The notes beneath the pieces are model-generated. The model saw only the letters and a list, made by a program, of their open reading frames with translations. It ran no database searches and was not told the origin of the DNA. Position numbers and translations under genes: made by a program. DNA of 64,000 bases from Hoeflea marina (GTDB taxonomy: Bacteria; Pseudomonadota; Alphaproteobacteria; Rhizobiales; Rhizobiaceae), in assembly GCF_003182275.1 (NCBI RefSeq), contig NZ_QGTR01000002.1, positions 248,001 to 312,000 on the forward strand, read 5' to 3'. Below, piece after piece: positions 1 to 10,604 of the stretch (within the stretch, counting starts at the first letter, position 1; every line of letters starts with the position of its first letter).

Positions 1-6
1 ATTATC

Positions 7-52
7 CATGTCGTGATCCCGAAACCGCTGCACACTTTCGGGCAACATGCAT
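7..52 (+). repeat. Dispersed palindromic repeat, copy 1 (partial)
   Basis: This stretch matches the second hairpin of the repeat at 32369-32413 and the inverted copy at 37488-37533. The arms CATGTCGTGATCCCGA and TCGGGCAACATG are imperfectly complementary around the shared core CCGCTGCACACTT. The first hairpin of the element, if present, lies to the left of the window. It sits about 70 bp upstream of the MAPEG gene, so it more probably marks the 3' end of an unseen gene. Elements of this sequence type are common between genes in Rhizobiales; that is recollection, not a search. Confidence 0.7.
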
Positions 53-123
53 TAGGACAGGCGGCGGCCGCGGAGCCGCTTACAGGCCCGATCGCGAGGC
101 CCGACCACACGGGGATATCCGAC

Positions 124-549
124 ATGACCAACACAGCAATCTTCTGGCCGATGATCGCCCAGGCGCTGCTCACTTTCCTGATCTACTGTCTCGTCTCCTG
201 GCGCCGCATCGGATCGATCAAGGCCGGCACCTCGAAGGCCGCCGACTACCGCATTCCGACGGTCGAGCCCGAACCGAGCGCCACCGTGGTCCGCAACCTG
301 TCCAACCAGTTCGAACTGCCGGTGCTGTTCTATGTCGTGTGCCTGAGCCTCTACATCACCGCCGCGGCGGCGACGCTCGCAGTGCTGCTGGCCTGGGGCT
401 TCGTCGTCGCCCGCTATGCCCATGCCTTCGTGCATGTCACCTCCAACCTGCTGCGGCTGCGCCGCCCGCTGTTCATTCTCGGCCTGGTCTTCGTGCTCCT
501 GCTGTGGGTGGTGCTGGCCGTCCACCTGGCCACCGCGGGCGCTCTCTGA
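124..549 (+). CDS. MAPEG family membrane protein
   Basis: A 141-residue inner-membrane protein of the MAPEG family (membrane-associated proteins in eicosanoid and glutathione metabolism). It has about four hydrophobic segments: residues 6-24, 67-85, 87-105 and about 115-138. The family signature region NQFELPVLFYV (about 60-70) is present, followed by the RYAH motif that ends the third helix. Bacterial members often have glutathione-dependent transferase or peroxidase activity, but the substrate cannot be told from sequence. The ATG at 124 was chosen because the hydrophobic N-terminus begins there; an upstream ATG at 13 would add a stretch encoded by the repeat at 7-52. It is convergent with oxyR. 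Confidence 0.85.
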   Translation: MTNTAIFWPMIAQALLTFLIYCLVSWRRIGSIKAGTSKAADYRIPTVEPEPSATVVRNLSNQFELPVLFYVVCLSLYITAAAATLAVLLAWGFVVARYAHAFVHVTSNLLRLRRPLFILGLVFVLLLWVVLAVHLATAGAL

Positions 550-581
550 GAGCGGGAGGCTTCGCCTGCCGGCCGGAATGA

Positions 582-1580
582 TCAGCGGGTGGGCGACCCG
601 ACCGCTTCACGGGTCGCCGGCTCAGCCTTGCCTGCGGCGTGAGGGCCGCCGCCGTCGCCGGCAAGGCTGAGCCGGCCGGCCTCGAGAATGCCGTCGGCGA
701 CTTCGGCCAGGGTCTCGGCCAGCGCCTCGAAATCGCGGCTGCGCTCGCTCGCCCTGCGCCAGAACAGCGCGATGTCGCGCGCCGGCTCGGGACTGGCGAA
801 GGGCAGGATGCGGATGTTGCCGCGGCGGGGGCTTTCCGCCGACAGCGCGATCTCCGGCAGCAGCGTCCGGCCCATGCCGTGCGCCACCATCTGCAGCAGC
901 GTCGTCAGCGAGGTGGCGCCGAAATTGACCAGCGTCGCATCGCTGCGGCCTTCGCAGATCGCCAGTGCCTGGTCGCGCAGGCAATGGCCCTCCTCGAGCA
1001 GCAGCATGCGGTCGAGCGCCACGCGGTGCTGGTTGAGCGGCGAATCGAGGATGTCGCCCTCGTTGTTCGACACGGCCATGAAGAACCGGTCCTCGAACAG
1101 CAGCCGGTGGCTGAGTGCCGGATCCTTGATCGGCATGGCCGCGACAATGGCGTCGAGCGCGCCGGCGCGCAGCTGCGCCACCAGCGTCTCGGTGATCGCT
1201 TCCTTAACGCCGAGTTCCAGCGAGGGGAAGCGCTGCGCCAGCTCCGGCGCCATCACCGGCAGCAGATAGGGTGCCACCGTGGGAATCATGCCGATGCGCA
1301 GGCTGCCGGTCAGCACGCCGCTCTCCTGCTGCACCTGCTCCTTGATCGAGCGCACCTCGTCGAGAATGCGCCGGAAGCCGGGCAGCAGCCGCTGGCCGGT
1401 TTCGGTGAGGACGATGGCGCCCCGGGTCCGCTCGACCAGCTTGCAGCCGAGCCGGTTTTCCATCTCGGCGATCTGGGTGGAGAGTGCCGGCTGCGAGACA
1501 TGCGCAAGATCCGCCGCCCGGCCGAAATGCAGCGTGCGCGCCAGCGCATCGAAATAGGCCATCTGTCGCAAAGTTATCAT
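582..1580 (-). CDS. oxyR: Hydrogen peroxide-sensing LysR regulator OxyR
   Basis: A 332-residue LysR-type regulator with an N-terminal winged helix (about residues 1-60, QPALSTQIAEME recognition helix) and a LysR substrate-binding fold. The identification rests on the redox motif EEGHC(200)LRDQALAIC(209): the two cysteines have the same eight-residue spacing as Cys199 and Cys208 of Escherichia coli OxyR, which form the peroxide-induced disulfide. It is divergent from katG, the classic OxyR target, with 282 bp between the start codons. The last 25 or so residues (after about 305) are low complexity and probably disordered. Expected role: activation of katG on peroxide exposure and possibly autorepression, given an OxyR-like half-site over its own start codon. 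Confidence 0.93.
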   Translation of the reverse strand: MITLRQMAYFDALARTLHFGRAADLAHVSQPALSTQIAEMENRLGCKLVERTRGAIVLTETGQRLLPGFRRILDEVRSIKEQVQQESGVLTGSLRIGMIPTVAPYLLPVMAPELAQRFPSLELGVKEAITETLVAQLRAGALDAIVAAMPIKDPALSHRLLFEDRFFMAVSNNEGDILDSPLNQHRVALDRMLLLEEGHCLRDQALAICEGRSDATLVNFGATSLTTLLQMVAHGMGRTLLPEIALSAESPRRGNIRILPFASPEPARDIALFWRRASERSRDFEALAETLAEVADGILEAGRLSLAGDGGGPHAAGKAEPATREAVGSPTR

Positions 1581-1593
1581 AATTAGAACCTAT
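1579..1593. promoter_or_regulatory. Candidate OxyR half-site in the oxyR-katG intergenic region
   Basis: The 15-mer ATAATTAGAACCTAT fits the OxyR half-site consensus ATAGNTNNNANCTAT with one mismatch in the fixed positions, and contains a LysR-type T-N11-A core. It overlaps the oxyR start codon (1578-1580), which would suit autoregulation. The second half-site expected 7 bp further on (1601-1615) matches poorly. The remaining intergenic DNA up to katG at 1863 shows no convincing gene. Match made by eye; binding is inferred. Confidence 0.4.
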
Positions 1594-1718
1594 GGAAGAA
1601 ACTCAAAAATACAATTGGAAATTATCGCGGATATGCGGCAATTTGGGCCGCAGGCAAACAGATCGACAAGGGGAGAGGTCGACAGCAGCCGCCGGACGCC
1701 GCCCGTCACCCGAGGTGA

Positions 1719-4088
<2,370 letters not shown>

Positions 4089-4112
4089 ACCCGCGACACC
4101 AAAGACTGCAAG

Positions 4113-4135
4113 CCGGGGCCGAAAGGCCCCGGTTT
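4113..4135 (+). terminator. Rho-independent terminator of katG
   Basis: A perfect 8-bp stem CCGGGGCC/GGCCCCGG closed by a GAAA tetraloop, followed by TTTC, starts 24 bp after the katG stop codon. The T-tract is short. It lies between the convergent katG and DUF930 genes. Confidence 0.75.
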
Positions 4136-4165
4136 CATGTCAGGACCGGCCTCGGCCATTGAGTC

Positions 4166-4891
4166 TCAATCGGACGGCCCGTCATCGGAGGCGAGCGCGT
4201 TGACCTCCCATTCGCTTTCGGGGATTTCCTCGCCCATGGCGAACTCGAAGGCCTTTACCTTCTCGAGGTCCGCGCTGACATCGCAGGTGAAGCTGATGCC
4301 GTACCAGCGCTTCCGGCTTCTCACCGCGCCCCCATCGGCCCGCAGCGTCCGGTCCTTGAGCGTCGGGTCCGAGGTGGCATAGGCCACCACCAGATCCGGT
4401 TCGAACTCCGCCTTCCAGGCATGCACCTGCTCCATGGCCTCAAGATCGCAGAGCTGGATGATGCGCTCGTCGGTGCCGAGCCGGCGCAGCGCCGCCAGGG
4501 CCTTGCGGCTGCGCGGATCGGCGAGCACCCGGGCGGACAGCATCCGGGTCGGCCGGACCGTTCTGTCGGTGCTTTCGGATGGTTGGACCGGAACAGCCGG
4601 GACAGTGTCGGGCCGCTCCGGCATGTCCGCGGTTTCAGGCGTCGTCAGCGCGGGAGGCGACTGCCGTGCGGCAACGGGCGGGGGGATCGCCGCCGGGAGC
4701 GGGGCGCTCACCATCTCGACGGAGATGGCACGCTGCAGCGGCAAGGCCGGGTCATCGCGGGCCGGCATCCATGCGGCGGCCAGGATGGCGAGAAGGTGGA
4801 GCGCCGCCGAAGCGCCGGTGCAGAGCCGGAGGAGCGGATCTCGGTGCCGGCGATCGTCCGCCTCGGCTGCTCTGCTCGTATCCTGCATCAT
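4166..4891 (-). CDS. DUF930 domain protein, membrane-anchored
   Basis: A 241-residue protein with one hydrophobic segment near the N-terminus (about residues 24-42), a proline-rich linker (about 65-115) and a C-terminal domain matching DUF930 (about 125-230, with the hallmark stretch IIQLCDLEAMEQV and a later PDLVVAYA). This suggests an inner-membrane anchor with the domain in the periplasm. No enzymatic role is known for DUF930. The same architecture recurs in rhizobia. It is convergent with katG and transcribed away from the LsrB-like gene upstream, with a 219-bp gap in which no other gene was seen. Confidence 0.8.
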   Translation of the reverse strand: MMQDTSRAAEADDRRHRDPLLRLCTGASAALHLLAILAAAWMPARDDPALPLQRAISVEMVSAPLPAAIPPPVAARQSPPALTTPETADMPERPDTVPAVPVQPSESTDRTVRPTRMLSARVLADPRSRKALAALRRLGTDERIIQLCDLEAMEQVHAWKAEFEPDLVVAYATSDPTLKDRTLRADGGAVRSRKRWYGISFTCDVSADLEKVKAFEFAMGEEIPESEWEVNALASDDGPSD

Positions 4892-5110
4892 GTCGGCGGC
4901 TTGAAACCATCTGACGAAATTCGGGTTGCGCCGGACCCTGGGTCGCGATCAGGCGAGGAGGCCGATCCCGGGCACGCTCGCCATCTTGCCGCCAAATGCG
5001 GCAAGACGAGCGGCGACACGAAACAAAACGCCAAGGCGCGGAGCCCATCGCCATGGCGCCTTGGGTGCGACGGCTTCGCGGCGGATCGGCTGGCCGGGAC
5101 CGCCCCGCCG

Positions 5111-6070
5111 CTACCAGGCCGGCACGGCGGCGAAATCGTTACGGGCACGGTTGTCGCGGCGCGCCACGGGTGTCTGGCTGCTGTTGGCGGCAGCCTCGTC
5201 ATGGCCGACCGGCGTGATGTTGTCGAGGCTGGCGGCGATGTGGCCGCAGATCGCGTTGACCAGCGCCGCCGGCGCCCCGGGGCGCTTGATCAGACCGATC
5301 TGCGCCGGTTCCAGTGCCGGAAATCCTTCCGCCGGCGACAGGATCCGCATGCCGGGCCTGACGGCGCATTCGGGCAGCAGCGACACCGCCAACCCGCTCA
5401 GCACCGCCGAGGCCACGACGGTCGCCGACCAGCTGGTGAACAGGATCTGGTAGTCGCGCCCGGCCGAATCGAGCGCGGTGCAGGCGAGGTTGCGCCAGTT
5501 GCACGACCGCCGCCCCACCGCCAGCGGCACCGGCGTGTCCTCGTGCACGGTGTGGTTCATCGAGGTCACCCAGTAGAGCGGCTCGGTGCGCACCACTTCC
5601 GACATCCGTTCGCGCGGATTGTGGGTGACGAGCGCCACGTCCAGTTCGCCGCGCGCCATCTTGATCGTCAGTTCGCGCGAGGGCTCGCACTCGATGTAGA
5701 GCTCGACATTGGGATTGGTCTTGGCGAATCGCGCGATGATGCCGGGCATGTAGCGATCCGCATAGTCGTCCGGCGTGCCGATGCGGATCGAGCCTTCCAG
5801 CTGCTGGTCGTCGAAGGCGGCGATGGTCTCGTTGTTGAGCCGGATCATCCGCCGCGCGAAGCCGAGCAGCCGCTCGCCATCCTCGGACAGCCGGTTCATC
5901 CGCCCGTCCTTGACGAACAGCGACTTGCCGACCCGCTCCTCCAGCCGGCGCATCTGCATCGACACCGCCGACTGGGTCTTGAACACCTTGTCGGCGGCGC
6001 GGGTGAAGCTGCCGGTATCGACAATGGCGATGAAGGTTTGCAACTGGTCGATGTCGAGTGCTGCGGGCAT
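5111..6070 (-). CDS. LysR family regulator, LsrB-like
   Basis: A 319-residue LysR-type transcription regulator: winged helix at residues 1-62 (TGSFTRAADKVFKTQSAVSM), then a periplasmic-binding-protein-like effector domain from about 92. The sequence strongly recalls LsrB of Sinorhizobium and Agrobacterium, a redox-responsive regulator tied to lipopolysaccharide and oxidative-stress functions; this rests on memory of the family, not an alignment. Cysteines lie in the effector domain (for example in RSCNW, NLACTA and PECAV), as expected for a redox sensor. It is divergent from a DUF1127 gene, an arrangement common in rhizobia. The C-terminal 30 residues are polar and probably disordered. Confidence 0.85.
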   Translation of the reverse strand: MPAALDIDQLQTFIAIVDTGSFTRAADKVFKTQSAVSMQMRRLEERVGKSLFVKDGRMNRLSEDGERLLGFARRMIRLNNETIAAFDDQQLEGSIRIGTPDDYADRYMPGIIARFAKTNPNVELYIECEPSRELTIKMARGELDVALVTHNPRERMSEVVRTEPLYWVTSMNHTVHEDTPVPLAVGRRSCNWRNLACTALDSAGRDYQILFTSWSATVVASAVLSGLAVSLLPECAVRPGMRILSPAEGFPALEPAQIGLIKRPGAPAALVNAICGHIAASLDNITPVGHDEAAANSSQTPVARRDNRARNDFAAVPAW

Positions 6071-6081
6071 GACGGGCTCCT

Positions 6082-6096
6082 ATCAGGAAAACTGAT
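6082..6096. promoter_or_regulatory. Candidate LysR box upstream of the LsrB-like gene
   Basis: ATCAG-GAAAA-CTGAT is a perfect 5-bp inverted repeat containing a T-N11-A core (T6083, A6095), the pattern bound by LysR-type proteins. It lies 12 bp upstream of the LsrB-like start codon in the divergent region shared with the DUF1127 gene, so autoregulation is the simplest reading. No binding evidence is available. Confidence 0.35.
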
Positions 6097-6226
6097 GCTA
6101 CAGATTAGAAACATTCGTTAGACTGATCAATCGAAATCTGGGAAATTGCATGGGTAGACAACGGTGCCGCAAAGTCCTCCCAAGCACTGCGCGCGCGCAC
6201 CGGCCAGCCACGAAACGGAAACGATC

Positions 6227-6517
6227 ATGAGCCAGAACACTTGCACAGCCACGCCGCTGCATGCGGCCAACTCCGTCCGCACCGCCGCGACCGGTTCGGT
6301 GCGCTTCAACGCGATGCGTCAGCTCCGCAAACTGGCGCAGGCGTTCCGCAACCGCATCAACGCGCGGGCGCTCGACAAGCTTTCGGACCGCGAGCTGGCC
6401 GACATCGGCCTGACCCGCATTGACGTGCGGATGGCGTTCCGCTCCGGCCCGTCCGTCGATCCGACCACGGAGATGGCCAGGCGTGCCCGCGCCAACACCC
6501 GCACCATGTCGATCTGA
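6227..6517 (+). CDS. DUF1127 domain protein
   Basis: A 96-residue protein with the DUF1127 core near the middle (NRINARALDKLSDRELADIGL, roughly residues 44-64), rich in arginine. Short DUF1127 proteins in Alphaproteobacteria bind RNA or affect phosphate and carbon metabolism in the few cases studied; the role here is unknown. The ATG at 6227 was chosen because GGAAAC precedes it at proper spacing; an in-frame ATG at 6164 would add 21 unconserved-looking residues. It is divergent from the LsrB-like gene and followed by a strong terminator, so it is a single-gene unit. Confidence 0.85.
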   Translation: MSQNTCTATPLHAANSVRTAATGSVRFNAMRQLRKLAQAFRNRINARALDKLSDRELADIGLTRIDVRMAFRSGPSVDPTTEMARRARANTRTMSI

Positions 6518-6560
6518 CACACCGCAGTCCCCTGCGGGATGCGCCCTGCGTCCCGCTTTT

Positions 6561-6589
6561 GCCCGGTCGTTCACTCGGCCGGGCTTTTT
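6561..6589 (+). terminator. Rho-independent terminator after DUF1127 gene
   Basis: GCCCGGTCG and CGGCCGGGC form a 9-bp stem with one T-G wobble around a 6-nt loop, followed directly by TTTTT. It begins 43 bp after the DUF1127 stop codon and lies just before the convergent DUF937 gene. Confidence 0.85.
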
Positions 6590-6611
6590 CACGCCCGGCG
6601 CGGCCCGCTGC

Positions 6612-7475
6612 TCAGGAGGTGGTGCGGTTCATGCCCTTGAGATACTGGTCAAAGATCGAATCGACGTTCTTCTGGTAGCCTTTCTGCACCTCGCGGCCGC
6701 TATCGAACATCTTGCCGAAGATCTCGCCATAGGGATTGCCGGACTCGGGCGAAGCCTCTTCCGGCGGCGGTGCCGCGGAGGGCGCCGTGGCCATGCCCGC
6801 CATATTGCCCATCATGTCGGTGAAGATCTTGCCCAGCGGATTGTCGAACGGAGTGGCGCCGTCGCCGGGCGCCTTCCCGGCCTGGGCGCCGCCGAACATG
6901 CCTTCGAGAATCTGTCCCAGCGGATTGTCCATCGGCGAGGCCTTCTGCGTCGGTCTGGCCTGCCCGCCGCCCATGCCCTGCCGCATCATCTCGGCCATCA
7001 GGTCGCCGATCACGTTGCCGGTCGACCCGCCGCCGGAATTGGCCGCGCCGAACTGGCCCATCGACTGCTTGTAGAGCCCGCCCATGATGGCCGAAGCCAT
7101 CACCGGCAGCATCTGCTTGAGGATCTCCTGGCCGATTCCGGTGACGGCGGCCGCCTGCGCGGCAATGGCGCGGCTGACCTCCTTGGAGCCGAACAGGTGA
7201 CCGAGAATGCCGTTGCCCTCCTCCATGCCACTGGGGGTGAAGGCCTTGCCTATGTCCTCGAAATAGCGCGCATGATCGCCGCCGGCCAACGCCTGAAGGA
7301 AACCCGACAGGTCGGCCGGATTGGCCGCATTGCGCTTGAGACCGGTCGAGAATGCCGGCATCAGCGCCGCCATCGCCTTTTCAACCTGTTCCCTGTTGAG
7401 ATTGAACTGACGCGCCATCATCTGAATGGCCTCGCCATTCTGGGCGTTCATCATCATGTCAAACAACGGCATCAT
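6612..7475 (-). CDS. DUF937 domain protein
   Basis: A 287-residue, probably cytoplasmic protein. The N-terminal half (about residues 1-140) is a DUF937-type helical domain with the start MMPLFDMMMNAQNGEAI and a QFNLNREQVEKAMAALMPAFS helix. The C-terminal half is glycine, proline and methionine rich, with repeated 'DNPLG-I-F/M' units (around residues 180-225) that predict disorder or weak repeat binding. The function of this family is not established. It is a single gene between two convergent or separate units; 181 bp separate it from gshA, transcribed on the same strand. Confidence 0.8.
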   Translation of the reverse strand: MMPLFDMMMNAQNGEAIQMMARQFNLNREQVEKAMAALMPAFSTGLKRNAANPADLSGFLQALAGGDHARYFEDIGKAFTPSGMEEGNGILGHLFGSKEVSRAIAAQAAAVTGIGQEILKQMLPVMASAIMGGLYKQSMGQFGAANSGGGSTGNVIGDLMAEMMRQGMGGGQARPTQKASPMDNPLGQILEGMFGGAQAGKAPGDGATPFDNPLGKIFTDMMGNMAGMATAPSAAPPPEEASPESGNPYGEIFGKMFDSGREVQKGYQKNVDSIFDQYLKGMNRTTS

Positions 7476-7656
7476 GGTCTCTCTCCTCCGGGCGCGAAAC
7501 GACGCGTTGGAGAGAGCCTATACCCACTGTCTGATGGCTGCAAAGGCCAATCCGATGCGCCCGGCCCCGGGCCCGGCGCCCCGTTCGCGGCGGGCAGGGA
7601 GCGCACGGCCCGCGCGCGCATATCCGTCCGATCCGTAGGGCCGGCTGGCCCGCGTC

Positions 7657-9030
7657 TCAGAAGGCGTAGTCGGTGAAGGCCGGCTCGACCGACTGGTTCC
7701 AGCGGCCGTTGTAGAGGGCGAGCATTTCCTCGGCCATCGTCGTGCCGCGCGCCACCGATTCCTCCAGCGGCGCCAGGAAATGGCTTTCGTCATTGCCCTC
7801 GGAGTTGAGCCGTGCCCGGCTGACCAGCCCGCGGCGGGAAATGCCCAGCGCTTCGCGCGCCATGTCGCGCATGGGCTGGCCGCGGAACAGGGTCTTGAGC
7901 CCGTCACGCGGCACCTCGTTGCGCATGGCGTTGACCTCTTCGAGCGTCCAGTCGCGGGTCAGCGCCTCCGCCTCGGCGAGCGCCGATTCGTCATAGAGCA
8001 TCCCGACCCAGAAGGCAGGCAGCGCACAGATGCGGCGCCACGGCCCGCCGTCGGCACCGCGCATTTCGAGGAAGCGCTTGAGCCGCACGTCCGGGAACAG
8101 CGTCGAGAGATGGTTGGTCCAGTCGCCCATGGTCGGCAGCGGCTGCTTGAGCTCATTCTTCAGCGCGCCGTTCATGAACTGGCGGAAGGTGACATGGGTC
8201 GCGTCGACATAATGGCCGTCGCGAATGACGAAATACATCGGGATGTCCATCGCCCATTCGGCATAGTCGGCAAAGCCGAACTGGTCGGAATAGACGAACG
8301 GCAGCTGGCCGGACCGGTTGTTGTCGGTGTCGCGCCAGATATCGCCGCGCCAGGACTGCAGGCCGTTGGGCTTGCCCTCGGTGAACGGCGAGGAGGCAAA
8401 CAGCGCGGTGGACAGCGGCTGCAGCTTCATCGACACCTGCATCTTGCGGCGCATGTCGGCTTCCGACGAGAAATCGAGATTCACCTGGATCGTGCAGGTG
8501 CGGTACATCATGTCGAGGCCCTGGCTGCCGACCTTCGGCATGTAGTTGGTCATGATGTCGTAGCGCGACTTCGGCATCCGCGGGGTTTCGGCGCGGGTCC
8601 ATTTCGGACTGCCGCCGAGGCCGAGAAAGCCGATGCCGAGCGGCTCGGCGATCTCGCGCACCTGCGCCAGATGGGCGTTGGATTCGCTGCAGGTCTGATG
8701 GATTGTTTCGAGCGGCGCGCCGGAAAGTTCGAACTGGCCGCCGGGCTCGAGGCTGATGGCGCCCTGGCCGGTGGGTTCGACCAGGCCGATGATGTGACCC
8801 GCATCGATGATCGGCTCCCAGCCCAGCATCGTCGTCATGCCGTCGAGCAGCGCCTTGATCGAGCGCTCGCCCTCGTAGGGAACCGGGGAGTTGTCCTTCT
8901 TGAAGAACACGAACTTCTCGTGCTCGGTGCCGATGCGCCACTTGTCGCGCGGCTTGTTGCCTTCCGCCATATGGGCGACGAGCTCGTCGAACGAGCTGAT
9001 CAGCGTGTCGTCGGTGGTGTCGCGAGCCAT
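7657..9030 (-). CDS. gshA: Glutamate-cysteine ligase (proteobacterial/plant type)
   Basis: A 457-residue enzyme that joins L-glutamate and L-cysteine using ATP, the first step of glutathione synthesis. The length and sequence match the alphaproteobacterial/plant class rather than enterobacterial GshA: RIGTEHEKF near residue 32, SLEPGGQFELSGAP near 93-106, and MYRTCTIQVNLDFSSE in the middle. In this class redox control by disulfides is known in plants; several cysteines are present but none can be assigned by eye. It is downstream of rsmE on the same strand, a rhizobial pairing, with a 170-bp gap that may hold its own promoter. Confidence 0.95.
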   Translation of the reverse strand: MARDTTDDTLISSFDELVAHMAEGNKPRDKWRIGTEHEKFVFFKKDNSPVPYEGERSIKALLDGMTTMLGWEPIIDAGHIIGLVEPTGQGAISLEPGGQFELSGAPLETIHQTCSESNAHLAQVREIAEPLGIGFLGLGGSPKWTRAETPRMPKSRYDIMTNYMPKVGSQGLDMMYRTCTIQVNLDFSSEADMRRKMQVSMKLQPLSTALFASSPFTEGKPNGLQSWRGDIWRDTDNNRSGQLPFVYSDQFGFADYAEWAMDIPMYFVIRDGHYVDATHVTFRQFMNGALKNELKQPLPTMGDWTNHLSTLFPDVRLKRFLEMRGADGGPWRRICALPAFWVGMLYDESALAEAEALTRDWTLEEVNAMRNEVPRDGLKTLFRGQPMRDMAREALGISRRGLVSRARLNSEGNDESHFLAPLEESVARGTTMAEEMLALYNGRWNQSVEPAFTDYAF

Positions 9031-9200
9031 GGCGGATCCGTTGGGTCTGGTTCACCGCCCGGGCAGGCGGACGTGGTCTTGTTGAGGCTGATTGGACCGG
9101 ATTTCGCGCTTGCGCAAGTGAAAAGGGTTGAACCTCGGGTCAATCATCATTGATGCGCGGCGGCCCTTGAACCGGTGCCGCGGGCACCCCATTTCCTCGC

Positions 9201-9935
9201 TCACCAATCTCCGGCCAGCATCTGCACCGCCGCCATCGCCGCCACCGCGGCGGTGTCGGCGCGCAGGATTCGCGGTCCCAGCGGAATGGCCGTCACATAG
9301 GGCAGGGCATGCAGCATGGCCCGCTCGCGCTCCGAAAACCCGCCCTCGGGACCGATCAGCAGCGCCAGGTCGCGCTCCTCGATCGCCGAGAGGATTTTCG
9401 CCGGGTTGTTGCCGGCAGCGCTCTCGTCGCAGAAGATCAGCCGCCGCGCCGGATCCCAGCCGTCCAGAAGCTGATCGAGCCGCGCCGGCTCGACAAGTTC
9501 GGGAATGGCGAGATTGCCGCATTGCTCGGCCGCCTCGATGATGTTGGCTGCCAGCCGCTCGTCCTTGAGCCTGCTCATCTGGGTGTGGTCGGTCATCACC
9601 GGGCGAATGGTTCGGGCGCCCATCTCGGTCGCCTTCTGGACAAGATATTCGAGCCGTCCCGTCTTCAGCGGCGCGAACAGGAAGTCGAGCCGCGAGGGCG
9701 GATCCTGCGGTCGTGTCTGCTCGTTGATCTCGAGGCTCGCCGCCTTGCGGCCCTCCGGGCGCAGTGTGGCGGAGAATTCGCCGTCCTTGCCATTGAAGAC
9801 GAGCACCCTGGCGCCATCAGGCTGGCGCAGCACGGTCAACAGGTAATGTGCCTGCTCGCGCGACAGCGTCACCCGTCCGCCAGTGGCGAGGGGCTGATCG
9901 AGAAACAGGCGTTGCAGTTTGTAATTGGCGCGCAT
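9201..9935 (-). CDS. rsmE: 16S rRNA (uracil-1498-N3)-methyltransferase RsmE
   Basis: A 244-residue SPOUT-fold (trefoil knot) methyltransferase that modifies U1498 of 16S rRNA using S-adenosylmethionine. Family signatures are the N-terminal RLFLDQPL barrel start and the C-terminal knot motifs LLIGPEGGFSERE and PLGPRILRADTAAVAA. The ATG at 9935 is preferred; reading further upstream adds 25 residues without family resemblance. It follows the unknown gene at 9967-10602 after 31 bp and precedes gshA, so a lysE-unknown-rsmE-gshA run on the minus strand is likely. Confidence 0.95.
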   Translation of the reverse strand: MRANYKLQRLFLDQPLATGGRVTLSREQAHYLLTVLRQPDGARVLVFNGKDGEFSATLRPEGRKAASLEINEQTRPQDPPSRLDFLFAPLKTGRLEYLVQKATEMGARTIRPVMTDHTQMSRLKDERLAANIIEAAEQCGNLAIPELVEPARLDQLLDGWDPARRLIFCDESAAGNNPAKILSAIEERDLALLIGPEGGFSERERAMLHALPYVTAIPLGPRILRADTAAVAAMAAVQMLAGDW

Positions 9936-9966
9936 GGCAGAGTTCTTGCCGAAGCGGAGGCGAAGA

Positions 9967-10602
9967 TCAAGCCGTGGGCTGTTTGACGCTGGGGTGAAAC
10001 AGCGGCGCATATCCGGCCTTCAGAACAGCCACGCTTGAGGGCGGCGTCACCAGCCACAGCGGCGCGGCATCCATTGCATCGAGCGGGCGCCCCGCTCCAT
10101 AGCCGCCGAATGACCAGGGCAGCAGCGCCCCGCCAAGCTTGAGCAGGTATTGACCGTCCTGCCGCAGCATGGCGCCGTCGGGCAGGGCGCCGATATCCAA
10201 GAGCGAAATCCGCCGCCGGGGATCGTCCGCCGGCAAGGCTCGCTCCGGCTTGAGGATCCGGTCGATCTCGTCGGCCGACAGATGCGCCACGCCGCGCACG
10301 GAGGCCATGGCCACCCGGAACTGGTTGGCGTCCTCGCGCCGACACAGGAAGCAGGGCCGGTGGCCGGCGGCCAGCGCTGTGAGCTCGTCGAGAAAGAACA
10401 GTTCGGTGTATTGCCCCGGCTGCAGCAGCCTGCGCCGCCACCCTTTGAACTCAGTGAGGCAGATGATCCAGCGGTCGACCGGAGGCTTGCGGGTGATCTC
10501 GCCCCTGGCATTGTGGATGCAGCCGCGATTGCCGAACAACATGCCACGATCGCTGACCGCATGCAGGTCTCCGCCGGGATCGACCCGGTTGCGATAGGGC
10601 AT
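9967..10602 (-). CDS. Conserved-looking protein of unknown function with CFLC motif
   Basis: A 211-residue soluble protein that I cannot assign to a named family. Visible features are a CxxC pair within HRPCFLCRRED (about residues 81-91), an aromatic-rich N-terminal half (WIICLTEFKGWRRRLLQPGQYTELFFLDE) and a C-terminal half with paired tryptophans. The protein looks real: codon use matches its neighbours, the start lies 2 bp after the lysE stop, and its product ends 31 bp before rsmE. Homologues in rhizobia are annotated as hypothetical, as far as I recall. The CxxC could bind metal or form a disulfide; nothing in the context decides this. Confidence 0.75.
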   Translation of the reverse strand: MPYRNRVDPGGDLHAVSDRGMLFGNRGCIHNARGEITRKPPVDRWIICLTEFKGWRRRLLQPGQYTELFFLDELTALAAGHRPCFLCRREDANQFRVAMASVRGVAHLSADEIDRILKPERALPADDPRRRISLLDIGALPDGAMLRQDGQYLLKLGGALLPWSFGGYGAGRPLDAMDAAPLWLVTPPSSVAVLKAGYAPLFHPSVKQPTA

Positions 10603-10604
10603 TT

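Noticed and set aside
4421-6121. Plus-strand open frame of 566 codons over the DUF930 and LsrB-like genes
   Set aside because: Both minus-strand genes have clear domains; the antisense frame is rich in Arg, Gly and His, typical of shadow frames.
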